Shown here: positions 33,999-44,200 of the stretch, one piece after another | How positions within the stretch are numbered: the stretch's first letter is position 1 | Layout: every line of letters begins with the position of its first letter | Source: Benzoatithermus flavus | GTDB lineage: Bacteria > Pseudomonadota > Alphaproteobacteria > Geminicoccales > Geminicoccaceae | NCBI RefSeq assembly: GCF_037908215.1 | Contig: NZ_JBBLZC010000005.1 | Coordinates: 124,001 to 188,000, forward strand | Direction of reading: 5' to 3' | DNA length: 64,000 bases | Position numbers and translations under genes: made by a program | The notes under the pieces: generated by a model | What the model was told of the DNA's origin: nothing | Databases searched by the model: none | Seen by the model: only the letters and a program-made list of their open reading frames with translations

Positions 33999-35087
33999 GT
34001 GTCCGAGGCAAGCTTACGGAGAATGTCGGTGCCGCCCAAGGCGAGGAGCCTGCGCACGCCGGCCGAGCTCGCGGCGGCCGGTCTGGCATCCGCGCATGAT
34101 GTCGCAGCGCTCGAGCGCGTGGCGGCCCGCTACGCCGTGGCGATCACCCCAGCCGTCGTGGAGCTGATCGACACGGGCGACCCGAACGATCCCATCGCCC
34201 GCCAGTTCGTGCCGTCCGCGGCGGAGCTCGCAGGGCACCCCGAGGAGCGGGCCGATCCGATCGGCGATGCCATCCACAGTCCGGTGCCGGGCATCGTGCA
34301 CCGTTATCCCGACCGGGTTCTCCTGAAGCCGGTCCATGTCTGCCCGGTCTATTGCCGCTTCTGCTTCCGCCGCGAGATGGTGGGGCCGAACGGCGAGGGC
34401 ACGCTCCCGCCCGAGGCGCTGGCGGCGGCATTGGATTACATCGCGCGTCGGCCCGAGATCTGGGAGGTGATCGTCACCGGCGGCGATCCGTTGATCCTGA
34501 GTCCCCGCCGGCTGCGCGAACTCGTCGGCTCGCTCGCCGCGATCGACCACGTGAAGGTCGTCCGCTTCCACACCCGCGTTCCGGTCGTGGCGCCGGAGAC
34601 GGTGACGGTCGAGCTCGCCCGCTCGCTGCGCGCCGAGGCCATCGCGACCTACGTCGTCCTGCACGCCAACCATCCGCGCGAACTGACGGCTGCGGCCCGG
34701 GCGGCTGCCGCCCGGCTGATCGACGCCGGGATCCCGATGCTGAGCCAATCCGTGCTGCTCAAAGGCGTCAACGACGACCCCATGGTGCTGGGCCAGCTCA
34801 TGCGCGCCTTCGTCGAGGCCCGCATCAAGCCCTATTACCTGCACCATGCCGACCTCGCTCCCGGCACGGCGCATTTCCGTACCAGCCTCGCCGAAGGCCA
34901 GGCGCTGATGCGCACCTTGCGCGGCCGCTATTCGGGCCTGTGCCAGCCTACCTACGTCCTCGACATTCCGGGCGGGCACGGCAAGTCGCCGGTCGGTCCG
35001 GTTTATGTCGAGGGCGATGGCGGGGGAACCTGCCGTATCCTCGACTACGAGGGCAGGCTGCACCCCTACCCGCCGGAGGGCGGCTGA
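33999..35087 (+). CDS. lysine-2,3-aminomutase-like radical SAM protein (KamA/EpmB family)
   Basis: A 362-residue radical SAM and PLP enzyme. CPVYCRFCFRR (Cys115, 119 and 122, CX3CX2C) holds the [4Fe-4S] cluster, TGGDPLIL is the SAM segment, and PGGHGK near 324-329 gives the PLP lysine (329). The family includes true lysine 2,3-aminomutases and EpmB, which converts lysine to beta-lysine for elongation factor P. Length and lack of the KamA C-terminal extension resemble the EpmB-type alphaproteobacterial group. Start at GTG 33999 is uncertain; ATG 34023 (MSVPPKARSL) also fits the family, but GGAG is too close to it. No epmA is seen nearby. Confidence 0.85.
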   Translation: MSEASLRRMSVPPKARSLRTPAELAAAGLASAHDVAALERVAARYAVAITPAVVELIDTGDPNDPIARQFVPSAAELAGHPEERADPIGDAIHSPVPGIVHRYPDRVLLKPVHVCPVYCRFCFRREMVGPNGEGTLPPEALAAALDYIARRPEIWEVIVTGGDPLILSPRRLRELVGSLAAIDHVKVVRFHTRVPVVAPETVTVELARSLRAEAIATYVVLHANHPRELTAAARAAAARLIDAGIPMLSQSVLLKGVNDDPMVLGQLMRAFVEARIKPYYLHHADLAPGTAHFRTSLAEGQALMRTLRGRYSGLCQPTYVLDIPGGHGKSPVGPVYVEGDGGGTCRILDYEGRLHPYPPEGG

Positions 35088-35257
35088 CGGCCGCCTTCCG
35101 GCTCCTCCTCCCCGGTCCACTCGTCGGTGATCAGCGCCTGCTCGCGGCTGATCTGCTCGAGCTCCTCGCGGCTCGGCGGACGCGGGATGTAGGGCTCGCG
35201 CTCGACCGGAGGCCGCTCCGGCTTCGGAGCCTGCTCGGCCGGCTCGTTCGTTGCCAT
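35066..35257 (-). CDS. small Pro/Glu-rich protein of unknown function
   Basis: A 63-residue polar protein, MATNEPAEQAPKPERPPVER, with a short helical stretch REELEQISREQALITDEW and a Gly/Pro tail. The GGAAGGAG site eight bases before the ATG is strong, which is the main reason for calling it. Its 3' end overlaps the end of the convergent radical SAM gene by 22 bases. No family recognised; probably cytoplasmic and mostly disordered. Confidence 0.55.
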   Translation of the reverse strand: MATNEPAEQAPKPERPPVEREPYIPRPPSREELEQISREQALITDEWTGEEEPEGGRQPPSGG

Positions 35258-35287
35258 GGGCTTCGCTCCTTCCGATATCGGCCGTGC

Positions 35288-36000
35288 TCAACCCGGTGCC
35301 GCCGAGCCGGCGCTCTCGATCACGGTATCCGGCTGGCGCCCGTAGCTGCGGAGCACTGCCTGAACGACGAAGACCAGGGCGGCACCGGCGACGAGGCAGG
35401 CAGCGAGGAAGAGCATGGGTGCCAGATCGCTGCCGGTCGCGTCCTTGATCATGGGTACCACGTTCTGGGCGGCGATGCCGCCGAGATTGCCGACCGAGTT
35501 GATGGCGGCGATGCCGGCAGCGGCAGTGGCCCCCTTGAGGAAGGTCGGGGGCAGGGTCCAGAATACGGGTTGGCCCGCGAAGATACCCGCAGCGGCGATG
35601 CACGAGAAAGCGAACTTGAGCGCATGGCCGGGAACCAGCACGCTGAGCGTCAGGCCGGCGGCGCCGATGAGCATCGGGGCGACGATGTGAAGCGTCCTGT
35701 TGCCTCTATGGAGCTCGGCATGGCACGGGTTCCACCACAAGGCGAAGGCGACGCAGATCCACGGGATGATGTTGAGCAGGCCGTTCACGGTGTTGAAGAC
35801 GCCGAAGCCCTTGACCACGGTCGGCAGCCAGTAACTGAGCCCGTAAGCCGTCTCGCTCAGGCCGAGATCGCCGACCATCTGCAGCTTGGCGTATAGGAGA
35901 CGTTCTGCCGGTCGATGTAGGCGATCAGGTACATCGGCCCCAAAGGGGGCATGAGATGCCGTGTGACGGCGGCGACGGTGCGCTGGCCGGTCGCATTCAT
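35288..36000 (-). pseudogene. broken MFS transporter gene: frameshift plus internal deletion
   Basis: The start ATG 36000 opens MNATGQRTVAAVTRH, and the frame continues to YLIAYIDRQNVSY, then shifts (around 35889-35895, an apparent extra dinucleotide or lost base) into AKLQMVGDLGLSETAYGL. At AYGL the reading jumps straight to SYWLPTVVKGFGVFNTVNGL, which in intact members lies about 170-200 residues later. So helices 2-6 or so are missing, and the rest (six helices, NSVGNLGG...NVVPMIKDATG) is intact to the stop. Organic-anion/tartrate-like MFS family. It cannot make a functional transporter. Confidence 0.8.
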
Positions 36001-36192
36001 GACGCCTTTTCCCCGATCTCTGTCGATTTTCCCAAGCCTCCGGCACGGTAAGCTGCACGCCGGTGACGCTTAACCGTCGAGGCCGATCGGGGTTGCACCT
36101 CAGATATGCCGCATGCTGCGGTGAGGCTCAGCCGCAGCGTGGATCGCATGATACCCTCGTATTTCGTCCGTCCACACGGGGGAGGAACGACC

Positions 36193-36366
36193 ATGCGCAC
36201 CGCGATCCTGGCATGGGCGGCTGCGGTGGCGCTGCTCGCCGGCGGCATCGATCCGGCAGCGGCAGCGAACGCGCAGCAGGACAGAGTGCATCGGCAGCTA
36301 GGTCGAGCGGCGCTCAGCGCTGCTTCGGATCGAGCACGTCGCGCAGGCCGTCACCCAGAAGGTTGA
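36193..36366 (+). pseudogene. truncated start of a secreted-protein gene
   Basis: ATG 36193, with GGAGGA seven bases upstream, opens a clean signal peptide MRTAILAWAAAVALLAGG ending DPAAAANA. After about 35 residues the frame becomes arginine-rich and runs antisense into the end of the ABC permease gene, whose coding sense is on the other strand. I read this as the 5' remnant of a binding-protein or enzyme gene cut off when the transporter region was joined here. The family cannot be told from the signal peptide alone. Confidence 0.35.
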
Positions 36367-37246
36367 AGCCGAGGCTCACCACGACGATCGCGAGGCCCGG
36401 CATCGCCGCGACCCACCAGTAATCGAGCACGTACTGACGTCCGGTCGAGATCATGGCCCCCCATTCCGGCGCGGGCGGCTGGGCGCCGAGACCGAGAAAG
36501 CCGAGGCCCGCTGCGGTCAGGATGATGCCCGCCATGTCGAGCGTGAGCCGGACGATGAGCGACGAGGTGCACAGAGGGGCGATGTGGCCCAGCACGATGC
36601 GCGCCGCGGAAGCGCCCTGCATCTTCGCGGCGGCGATGAAGTCGCTGTGGCGGATGGTGAGGGTCTCGGCGCGCGCGAGCCGGGCGTAAGGCGGCCAGGC
36701 GGTGATCGCGATCGCGATGATCGCGTTCTCGATGCCGGGGCCCAGCGCCGAGACGAAGGCGAGCGCCAGGATCAGGCGCGGGAAGGCCAGGAAGATGTCG
36801 GTCAGGCGCATGAGGAGCGTATCCAGCCAGCCGCCGGCATAGCCCGCCACCGTGCCGACCAGGAGGCCGACCGGGCCCACGATGACGACGACGAGAACCA
36901 CGATCGTGAGCGTGATGCGCGAGCCCCAGACGATCCGGGCGTAGATGTCGCGGCCGAGCTCGTCCGTGCCGAACCAGTGCGTGGCCGAAGGCGGCTGCAG
37001 ACGGGCGGCGAGATCCTGCGCCGTCGGCGACTGCGGCGCCAGGTAGGGGGCGAGCACCGCCACGAGAACGAGGAGAAGGACGATGGCGAGTCCGACGAGG
37101 GCGAGCGGATTGCGGCGGAACGCGATCCAGGAGGCGTAGGCCTGCCCGAGGCGGGCCTGGAGCGCGGAGCGTGGCGTGTCGCTCAAAAGCCAGGCACGCC
37201 GGTCGAGGGGTGCTCTCGGGCTCGGGTCGTGGGCGGCCAGGGTCAT
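36314..37246 (-). CDS. ABC transporter permease, DppC/OppC type
   Basis: A 310-residue inner-membrane permease. It has a cytoplasmic N-terminal tail, one helix (NPLALVGLAIVLLLVLVAVL), the characteristic ATHWFGTDELGRDIYARIVW, five further helices and the EAA loop ARLARAETLTIRHSDFIAAAKMQGAS read in blocks, ending LLGDGLRDVLDPKQR. These are diagnostic of the peptide/nickel transporter C subunit. It overlaps the B-type permease gene by four bases (ATGA). No ATPase genes lie in the window, so they must be elsewhere or supplied by another system. Confidence 0.92.
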   Translation of the reverse strand: MTLAAHDPSPRAPLDRRAWLLSDTPRSALQARLGQAYASWIAFRRNPLALVGLAIVLLLVLVAVLAPYLAPQSPTAQDLAARLQPPSATHWFGTDELGRDIYARIVWGSRITLTIVVLVVVIVGPVGLLVGTVAGYAGGWLDTLLMRLTDIFLAFPRLILALAFVSALGPGIENAIIAIAITAWPPYARLARAETLTIRHSDFIAAAKMQGASAARIVLGHIAPLCTSSLIVRLTLDMAGIILTAAGLGFLGLGAQPPAPEWGAMISTGRQYVLDYWWVAAMPGLAIVVVSLGFNLLGDGLRDVLDPKQR

Positions 37247-38259
37247 GCGCGGGCTCGCGGGTCGAGGAGGCGGTAGAGCAGGTCGGAGAGGAAGTTGAGG
37301 CCGATGAAGACGGTGCCGACGCAGATCGTGGCGCCGAGCACGGCATTCATGTCGGCGTTGAGCAGCGAGCTGGTGAGATAGGCGCCGAGCCCCGGCCAGG
37401 CGAACACGGTCTCGGTCAGGACCGAGCCCTCGAGCAGGCCGCCATAGCTCAGGGCCACGACCGTGATCAGCGGCACGGCGCAGTTGCCGAGCGCATGGCG
37501 CCAGACGATGCGCCATTCGGGAACGCCCTTCACCCGGGCCGTCGTGATGTATTCCTGGCGGAGCTGCTCCAGCATCAAGGAGCGGGTCATCCGGGCGATG
37601 TAGGCGAGCGAGAAGTAGCCCAGGATCGCAGCCGGCAGGATGACGTGGCCGAACGCGTTCCAGAACACGTCCCACTCTCCGGCCATGGCGGAATCGAGCA
37701 GGATGACGCCCGTCACCGGTGTGACGAGATCCTCATAGAACACGTCGAGCCGGCCCGGCCCCTCGACCCAGCCGAGCTTGGCATAGAACAGGAGGAGGCC
37801 CATGAGGCCGAGCCAGAACACCGGCACGGAGTAGCCGACGAGCCCGAGCACGCGGACGAGATGGTCGGGCCAGCGGCCCTGCCAGACGGCACCCGCAACG
37901 CCCATCGGGATACCGAGCACGACGCCGATGAGCGTCGCCACGGTCGCAAGCTCGAGCGTGGCCGGGAAGACCCGGCCGATGTCCTCGAGCACGGGCCGCG
38001 AGGTGAGCACGCTGGTGCCGAAGTCACCCTGGAGCACGGCCTCGATGTAGAGCAGGAACTGCTGCCAGAGCGGCAGGTCGAGGCCGAGTTCGATCCGCAC
38101 GCGCTCGTAGACCTCGGGCGGCGCCCGGTCGCCCACCGCCGCCAGCACCGGGTCGATCGGCACGACCCGCCCGATCAGGAAGGTGACGAGCAGGAGGCCC
38201 AGGAAGGTGACGGCGAGCGTCAGGGCGAAACGGAGGACGGTGCTTGAGAAACGGAGCAT
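37243..38259 (-). CDS. ABC transporter permease, DppB/OppB type
   Basis: A 338-residue permease partner. It shows the short N-terminal helix FALTLAVTFLGLLLVTFLIG, RIELGLDLPLWQQFLLYIEAVL, GDFGTSVLTSRPVLEDI, then GIPMGVAGAVWQGRWPDH, and the EAA loop RQEYITTARVKGVPEWRIVWRH in blocks. The end has TVFAWPGLGAYLTSSLLNADMN, a DppB signature. It follows the binding-protein gene by about 80 bases and is coupled to the C-type gene. Together with the binding protein it forms most of a peptide or oligopeptide uptake system. Confidence 0.92.
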   Translation of the reverse strand: MLRFSSTVLRFALTLAVTFLGLLLVTFLIGRVVPIDPVLAAVGDRAPPEVYERVRIELGLDLPLWQQFLLYIEAVLQGDFGTSVLTSRPVLEDIGRVFPATLELATVATLIGVVLGIPMGVAGAVWQGRWPDHLVRVLGLVGYSVPVFWLGLMGLLLFYAKLGWVEGPGRLDVFYEDLVTPVTGVILLDSAMAGEWDVFWNAFGHVILPAAILGYFSLAYIARMTRSLMLEQLRQEYITTARVKGVPEWRIVWRHALGNCAVPLITVVALSYGGLLEGSVLTETVFAWPGLGAYLTSSLLNADMNAVLGATICVGTVFIGLNFLSDLLYRLLDPRARA

Positions 38260-38340
38260 CGGTCTCGACTGGCGGGCAGGAGCTCGCCCCTTTCCGCCTC
38301 GGCGTGCGAAGGCGGAAAGGGTGCATCGGTTTCGGGTCTA

Positions 38341-39939
38341 CTACTCCTTGTAGCCCTGCCAATACCTGTTGTCGTCGAAGCTCGGGCCCCAGATCATGCC
38401 CTTCACGTTCGAGCGCTGGGCGATGTTCTCGATCTCCTGGGCGAAGATCACGAAGGGCGACATCTTGAGATGGTCGCGCTGCAGGTCCTCGTAGATCTTC
38501 GCACGCTTTTGCGCGTCGCGCTCGAGCACGGCGGCCTGCGTGATCTTGGTCATTTCCGGGATGTCCCAGGCGTTACGCCAGGCGAGCGGCTTCGCCTTCG
38601 CATCGTCCGAGTTGTCCGGATTGGCGGCGAAGGTGTCGGCATTGGTGTGCGGATCCTGATAGTCCGGACCCCACTGGCCGATATAGATGTCGTGCTGGCG
38701 TGCTCGGTACTTCGTGAGCGTCTGCTTGTTGTCGGCCGGGATGATCTCGATCTGGATGCCCGCCTTCGCCATGCTCGCCTGGATCGCCTGGGCGAGATCC
38801 TTGGTCGGCGAGTTGTTGCGGGTGTCCATCGTCACCTTGAAGCCGTTCTCGAGCCTCGCCTGCTTCAGAAGCTCCTTCGCCTTCGCCACGTCGAGCCGGT
38901 AGGGCTTGTCGTCGATGGCGCCGAGGAAGCCGCGCGGCAGGAAGGTCTGGTGCACCTCGGCCTTGCCCTTGAGGATCGTGCTCACGAGGCTGTCGTAGTC
39001 GACGAGCCACTTCATCGCCTCGCGGACCTCGGGCTTGGCGAGATACGGATTCTTCTGGTTGAGACCGAGATACCAGATCGCACCCTTGGGTGCCTTGACG
39101 ATGTCGATGTCCTTGTTGCCGCCGACCGCGGCCAGATCCTCAGGCGTCAGCTTCCTTGCGATGTCGATGTCGCCCTTCTCGAGCAGGAGGCGCTGCGTTG
39201 CAGGCTCGGGCACGTGACGGGTGATCACCCGCTTGAACTTGGGCGCACCCCGCCAGTAGTCGGGGTTGGCATCATAGGCGATGCTCTCGTTGGGCTTCCA
39301 GGCGCGCAGCTTGAACGGGCCCGAGCCCGCCGAGTTGGTCTTCAGCCACTCGTGGCCCATGTCGCCGTTCTTCTCGTGCTGCATGGCGAGCTTGCTGTCG
39401 ACCACGGAACCGACACCGGCGGTGAGACAGTAGAGCAGGAAGGTGGGCGCGTAAGGCCGGTCGAGCTTGAGGACGAGCGTGTCGTCGCTCACGGCCTTGA
39501 TCGTGTCCTGCATGTTCTCCGGGGTGAAGCCGAACTGGGTCAGGATGAAGCCCGGCGACAGGTTGAGCTTCACCACCCGGCGCAAGGAGAACTCGACGTC
39601 CTTCGCCGTCAGCGGGTTGCCGGAGTGGAACTTGATCCCGGGACGGATCTTGAAGGTCACGAGCATGCCGTCGTCGGAGACGGTCCAGCTCTCGGCGACG
39701 AGACCCTGGAGCTCGGTCACGTCCTCGACCGGGTAGGTCACGAGCCGGTCGTAGATCTGGGCCTGGGCTTCGGCCGCCGAGAACTCGAACACCTCGGCCG
39801 GATCGAGGCTGATCATGTCGTCGATGAAGTCGGCGATGACCAGCCCGTCCTTGGGTGTCGCGGCCTCGACCCGGCCGATCCCTGCCATGAGGGCCACCAC
39901 GGCGGCAGCGCCCAGAGCGCAGCCGAACAGCTTCCTCAT
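38341..39939 (-). CDS. periplasmic substrate-binding protein, family 5 (peptide/nickel type)
   Basis: A 532-residue SBP_bac_5 protein exported by a Sec signal (MRKLFGCALGAAAVVALMAG). Typical family text: VAESWTVSDDGMLVTFKIRPG, KFHSGNPLTAKDVEFSLRR, AGSGPFKLRAWKPNESI, RGAPKFKRVITRHVPEPATQ, and AKAKELLKQARLENGFKVTM. It is first in the operon with the two permeases. Substrate could be di- or oligopeptides, an opine or another small compound. The long frame upstream of ATG 39939 is not conserved. Confidence 0.93.
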   Translation of the reverse strand: MRKLFGCALGAAAVVALMAGIGRVEAATPKDGLVIADFIDDMISLDPAEVFEFSAAEAQAQIYDRLVTYPVEDVTELQGLVAESWTVSDDGMLVTFKIRPGIKFHSGNPLTAKDVEFSLRRVVKLNLSPGFILTQFGFTPENMQDTIKAVSDDTLVLKLDRPYAPTFLLYCLTAGVGSVVDSKLAMQHEKNGDMGHEWLKTNSAGSGPFKLRAWKPNESIAYDANPDYWRGAPKFKRVITRHVPEPATQRLLLEKGDIDIARKLTPEDLAAVGGNKDIDIVKAPKGAIWYLGLNQKNPYLAKPEVREAMKWLVDYDSLVSTILKGKAEVHQTFLPRGFLGAIDDKPYRLDVAKAKELLKQARLENGFKVTMDTRNNSPTKDLAQAIQASMAKAGIQIEIIPADNKQTLTKYRARQHDIYIGQWGPDYQDPHTNADTFAANPDNSDDAKAKPLAWRNAWDIPEMTKITQAAVLERDAQKRAKIYEDLQRDHLKMSPFVIFAQEIENIAQRSNVKGMIWGPSFDDNRYWQGYKE

Positions 39940-40038
39940 CCCTCGTCTCTCCTGCTTCTTGCGGCCGCATGCCGGCCCGTTCAGCCGGGCCACCGTTCCC
40001 GCGCGCCGGTCGGGTGTCAAGGCGGGACGGACCGGCGC

Positions 40039-40527
40039 TCAGCGGCTGTCGAGGCGCTGCTCGAGCACGGCGACCCAGGCGCGAAGACGGTGCCGGTTCG
40101 TGCCGGCATCCGCATGGCCGATCTCGCTCCGGCTGTAGGCGGCGAAGGTGGAGGCTCCCTGCTCGAGGGGCAAGACGCGGATCGTGATCGTGTCGACGAA
40201 CCGGAACACGGGCGTGCGGTCTTGGACCATGATGAGCCGTCTGGACGCGTCGGCGGCTATCACGGTGACGTCCGGCTGCTCCGCCAGCACGGTGCGCCAG
40301 GCGGCCCACAACGCGTCCGCGGGCACGGGATAGATCTGGGCGGCCTCCGAGGGCTCCGCCTTGCAGGTACCGGACCGGCAGATCAGCCAGTCGTTGGGCC
40401 GGCCGGTGCGCGCCACCGTGATGGGATCGGGGATTCCTGCCGGCGAAACCGAGCCCGGCTCGAGCTCGCCGACGCAGTCGGCGAGCAGGAGGCAGGCAAG
40501 GCCAAGGGCGAGGAGCGCATGCCGCAT
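40039..40527 (-). CDS. DUF1499 family exported protein
   Basis: A 162-residue protein with signal-like N terminus MRHALLALGLACLLLADC (lipoprotein processing possible but the lipobox is poor) and a DUF1499 domain from about residue 60: VPADALWAAWRTVLAEQPDV, VIAADASRRLIMVQDRT, RFVDTITIRVLPLE, then SRSEIGHADAGTNRHRLRAW. Domain function unknown. It stands beside a GNAT gene; the frame also runs upstream across that gene but without meaning. Confidence 0.8.
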   Translation of the reverse strand: MRHALLALGLACLLLADCVGELEPGSVSPAGIPDPITVARTGRPNDWLICRSGTCKAEPSEAAQIYPVPADALWAAWRTVLAEQPDVTVIAADASRRLIMVQDRTPVFRFVDTITIRVLPLEQGASTFAAYSRSEIGHADAGTNRHRLRAWVAVLEQRLDSR

Positions 40528-40564
40528 CGGGTCGATTCCTGTCGGAGCGGAAAGGCCAGCGAGA

Positions 40565-41029
40565 TCAGCCGAGGTCGAGCCGGTAGCGGCACTTCCGGCG
40601 CTCGCCCTGCCGGTACAGCTCGCTGTCCGGCGGAACCGGCACGATCTCGACCAGCCGCGCCCCCAGACGCTCGCAGGTGCGCCGGGACGGCAGGTTATCG
40701 GGATCACAGGTGATCCACAGAGGGTCGAGCCCGTGCAGACGGGCGAGCGGCAGGACGAGCCGGCAGGCGCGCTCCGCATAGTGCCGGCCGCGAAAGCGGG
40801 GCACGACTTCGTAGCCGATATGCCCGGCATAGAGCTCGAGCGAGGGAGTGCGGCCGATGCGCAGGCTCAAGGAGCCGGCCTTCTGCCGCTGGACGACGAG
40901 GCGGAAATGATAGGCAGGGGAGAGACCATGTGCCGGATCGGACGGCGATCGGCCGGCCAGGACCAGGGCGAGCTCTCTGTCCCGCATCGGGCCGGGGGTG
41001 AGGAACGGGAACGCCACGGAACAGCCCAT
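40565..41029 (-). CDS. GNAT-family N-acetyltransferase
   Basis: A 154-residue acetyltransferase. The acetyl-CoA-binding loop follows GHIGYEVVPRFRGRHYAERA (motif A, Q/RxxGxG/A variant RFRGRHYA), and the terminal substrate part has LWITCDPDNLPSRRTCERLG (motif B). The start is uncertain: ATG 41029 (MGCSVAFPFLTPGP) gives the best family fit, while 41083 adds 18 unconserved residues. The acceptor is unknown. Confidence 0.85.
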   Translation of the reverse strand: MGCSVAFPFLTPGPMRDRELALVLAGRSPSDPAHGLSPAYHFRLVVQRQKAGSLSLRIGRTPSLELYAGHIGYEVVPRFRGRHYAERACRLVLPLARLHGLDPLWITCDPDNLPSRRTCERLGARLVEIVPVPPDSELYRQGERRKCRYRLDLG

Positions 41030-41252
41030 CGATCGTCGATCCTCGCGATCGCGAAAGCACCGGGAAAGGAGCCATGCTACCATTCCGTATGCCCGTACCT
41101 CGCCGCTCCTCGGCCTTCAAGCGCGACGCCGAGGAGAACGATGTCCCGCAGGGGGCACGATGTGCCGGCGGCGACGCGCCGCTGGATAGCGGCGGCTCTG
41201 CCGGTTCGGCGCAAAAACGCGATGTCCTCGATCGAGTGCCCGACGGTCCGTT

Positions 41253-44200
41253 TCAGCCGGCCATGACCGCCACGCCCGACGGGCGCGTGGGTGGCTGGGT
41301 CGGAGGCGGCGTGCGCTTGCGGAAGGCTTCGAGCAGCTCGGCCTCGCGCTTCTTGGCATGGCGCAGGAAGCGCCCCTTGACCGGACCGAAGCCGCGGATG
41401 CGGTCGGGGATCGCGGCGAGCTCGACCGCCGTGGCATGGGTCTCGGCCGTGAGCCCTTGGAGGACCTCCTCCATCAGCACCTCGTAGTCCTTGATGAGCT
41501 GGCGCTCCAGCCGGCGCTCCGAGCTGCGGCCGAACGGATCGAACGCCGTGCCGCGCAGGCCCTTGAGGCGGGCGAGGAGGCGAAAGGCCCTGAGCATCCA
41601 GGGCCCGTAAGCGCGCTTCTCGGGCTCGCCCGTCACAGGATCCGGATGGGCGATGAGCGGCGGGGCGAGATGGAAGACGAGCTTGTAGTCGCCCTCGAAC
41701 ATCTGGGCGATCCGACGCTCGAACCACGGGCTCGAATAGAGCCGGGCGACCTCGTACTCGTCCTTGTAGGCCAGGAGCTTGTGGTAGTTTCTGGCCACGG
41801 CCTCGGCGAGCCCCGTGCTGCCGGGCACGCGCTCCGCCTCGACCTTGCGGACCCGCTCGACGAGCGCACGGTAACGCCCGGCATAGGCCGCGTCCTGGTA
41901 GTCGGTGAGGAAGGCGACCCGCCGCTCGATCACCTCGTCGAGGCTCGTCGAGAGCCGGCGATGATCGGGGAGCGCATCCTGCGGGGCGGCGAGCCGCTGG
42001 ACCGTAGCGAGGTCGTGTGCGGCGCGGCGGCCCCATGCGAAGGCGGCGACGTTGAGCGGCACGGCGGCGCCGTTGAGCTCGATCGCGCGCAAGATCGCTT
42101 CTTCCGACAGCGGAACGAGCCCCTTCTGCCAGGCATAGCCCAGCATGAACATGTTGGTGCCGATGGCGTCGCCCAGAAGGGCCGTGGCGAGATCGGTCGC
42201 GTCCACGAACCAGACCCGGTCGCGCCCGACCGCGTCCACGATCTGGTCCTCCATGGCCTGGCTCGGGAACTCGGGATCGCGGAAGCGGCTGAGGTCGCCC
42301 GTGCGCGCCTGCTCGGCCACGGTGCGGACGAACTCGCTGGTCACCGAAGCGTCGCTGTTGACCACGGCGTGCGTGCGGCCGTCTTGCATCTTGGCGAGCG
42401 ACTCGTCGCTCACCGTCACGACGATGTCGCAGCCGATCACCGCATCGGCCTCGCCGGCGGCGATGCGCGGCGCCCAGAGATGGCCGGGCTCGGCGGCGAT
42501 GCGGACATGCGACCAGACCGCACCTCCTTTCTGGGCGAGGCCCGCCATGTCGAGCGCCGTCACCCCCTTGCCCTCGAGGTGTGCTGCCATGGCGAGGACG
42601 GCGCCGATGGTGACGACCCCCGTACCGCCTACGCCCGTGATCAGGATGCCCCAGGGCTCGCGCAAGCTCGGCAGCATGGGGGCGGGAACGGACGGCGTCT
42701 CGGTCCCCTCGGCAAGGGCCACGCCCTTCTTGAGCCTGCCGCCCTCGACCGTGACGAAGCTCGGGCAGAAGCCGTTGATGCAGCTATAGTCCTTGTTGCA
42801 GTTCGACTGGTCGATCTCGCGCTTCCTGCCCCATTCGGTCTCGACCGGGAGCACGGAGACGCAGTTCGACTTGTTGGAGCAGTCGCCGCAGCCCTCGCAC
42901 ACCATCTCGTTGATGACGACCCGGCGGGGCGGGTCGGGCAGGCGGCCGCGCTTCCGGCGCCGCCGCTTCTCGGCGGCGCAGGTCTGGACATAGACGAGAG
43001 CCGTCACTCCGGGCGTCTCGCGCAAGGATTTCTGGATCGCCTCGAGCTCGCCGCGCGGATGGATGCGCACGCCGGCGGGCAGGGCACCGATTGCGGCACG
43101 CTCGGCCTCGTCGGCCACGACCTCGATCCGCTCGAGCCCCTCGGCCGCGAGCTGGGCCACGAGCTGGGCCACGGTGAGCGAGCCCTCGACCGGCTGACCG
43201 CCGGTCATGGCGACGGCGTCGTTGTAGAGGATCTTGTAGGTGATGTTGACGTGCGCGGCGACCGCGGCCCGGATCGCGAGGATGCCGGAATGGTAGTAGG
43301 TGCCGTCGCCGAGGTTGGCGAAGACGTGTCTGGTCTCGGTGAACGGCGCTTGGCCGATCCAGGCCGCACCCTCGCCGCCCATCTGGCTGAAGGTCTGGGT
43401 CGAAGTGGGATAGATCCAGGTCGCCATGTAGTGGCAACCGATGCCGGCCAGCGCCCGGCTGCCCTCCGGCACGCGCGTGCTGGTGTTGTGCGGGCAGCCC
43501 GAGCAGTAGTGCGGTACCCGCTGGATCGCGAGCCGCTGGCGGGCGAGGGCCGCCTCCTTGCTGGCGATGAAAGCGAGCCGCTCCTCGATCCGCCGGCTCG
43601 AATGAAAGCGTGCGATCCGGGCGGCGATGACCCGCGCGATCATGGCCGGTGTCAGTTCCGAGGCGGCGGGCAGGAGCCAGCCGCCCTGCGGCAGCGACCA
43701 TTCCCCCTTCTCGTCGAACTTGCCGATCACGCGCGGGCGCACGTCGTGGCGCCAGTTGTAGAGCTCCTCCTTGAGCTGGTACTCGATGTGCTGCCGCTTC
43801 TCCTCGACGACCAGGATCTCTTCGAGCCCTTCCGCGAAATGCCGGGTACCTTCGGGCTCGAGCGGCCAGGTCATGCCGACCTTCATCAGCCGGATACCGA
43901 TCTCGGCGGCGAGCTTCGCGTCGATGCCGAGATCGTCCAGAGCCTGGCGCACGTCGAGATAGGACTTGCCGGCGGTGATGATGCCGAGCCGTGCCCGCGG
44001 GCTGTCGATGACGACGGGATTCAGGCCGTTGGCACGGGCATAGGCCAAGGCCGCGTAGGCCTTGTGCTGCTGCATCCGCGCCTCCTGCACCAAGGGCGGG
44101 TCCGGCCAGCGGATCGAGAGCCCGCCCGGTGGCATGACGAAGTCCTCCGGTGTGCGCACCTCGACCCGATGCGGGTCGACGTCGACCACGGCCGTGCTCT

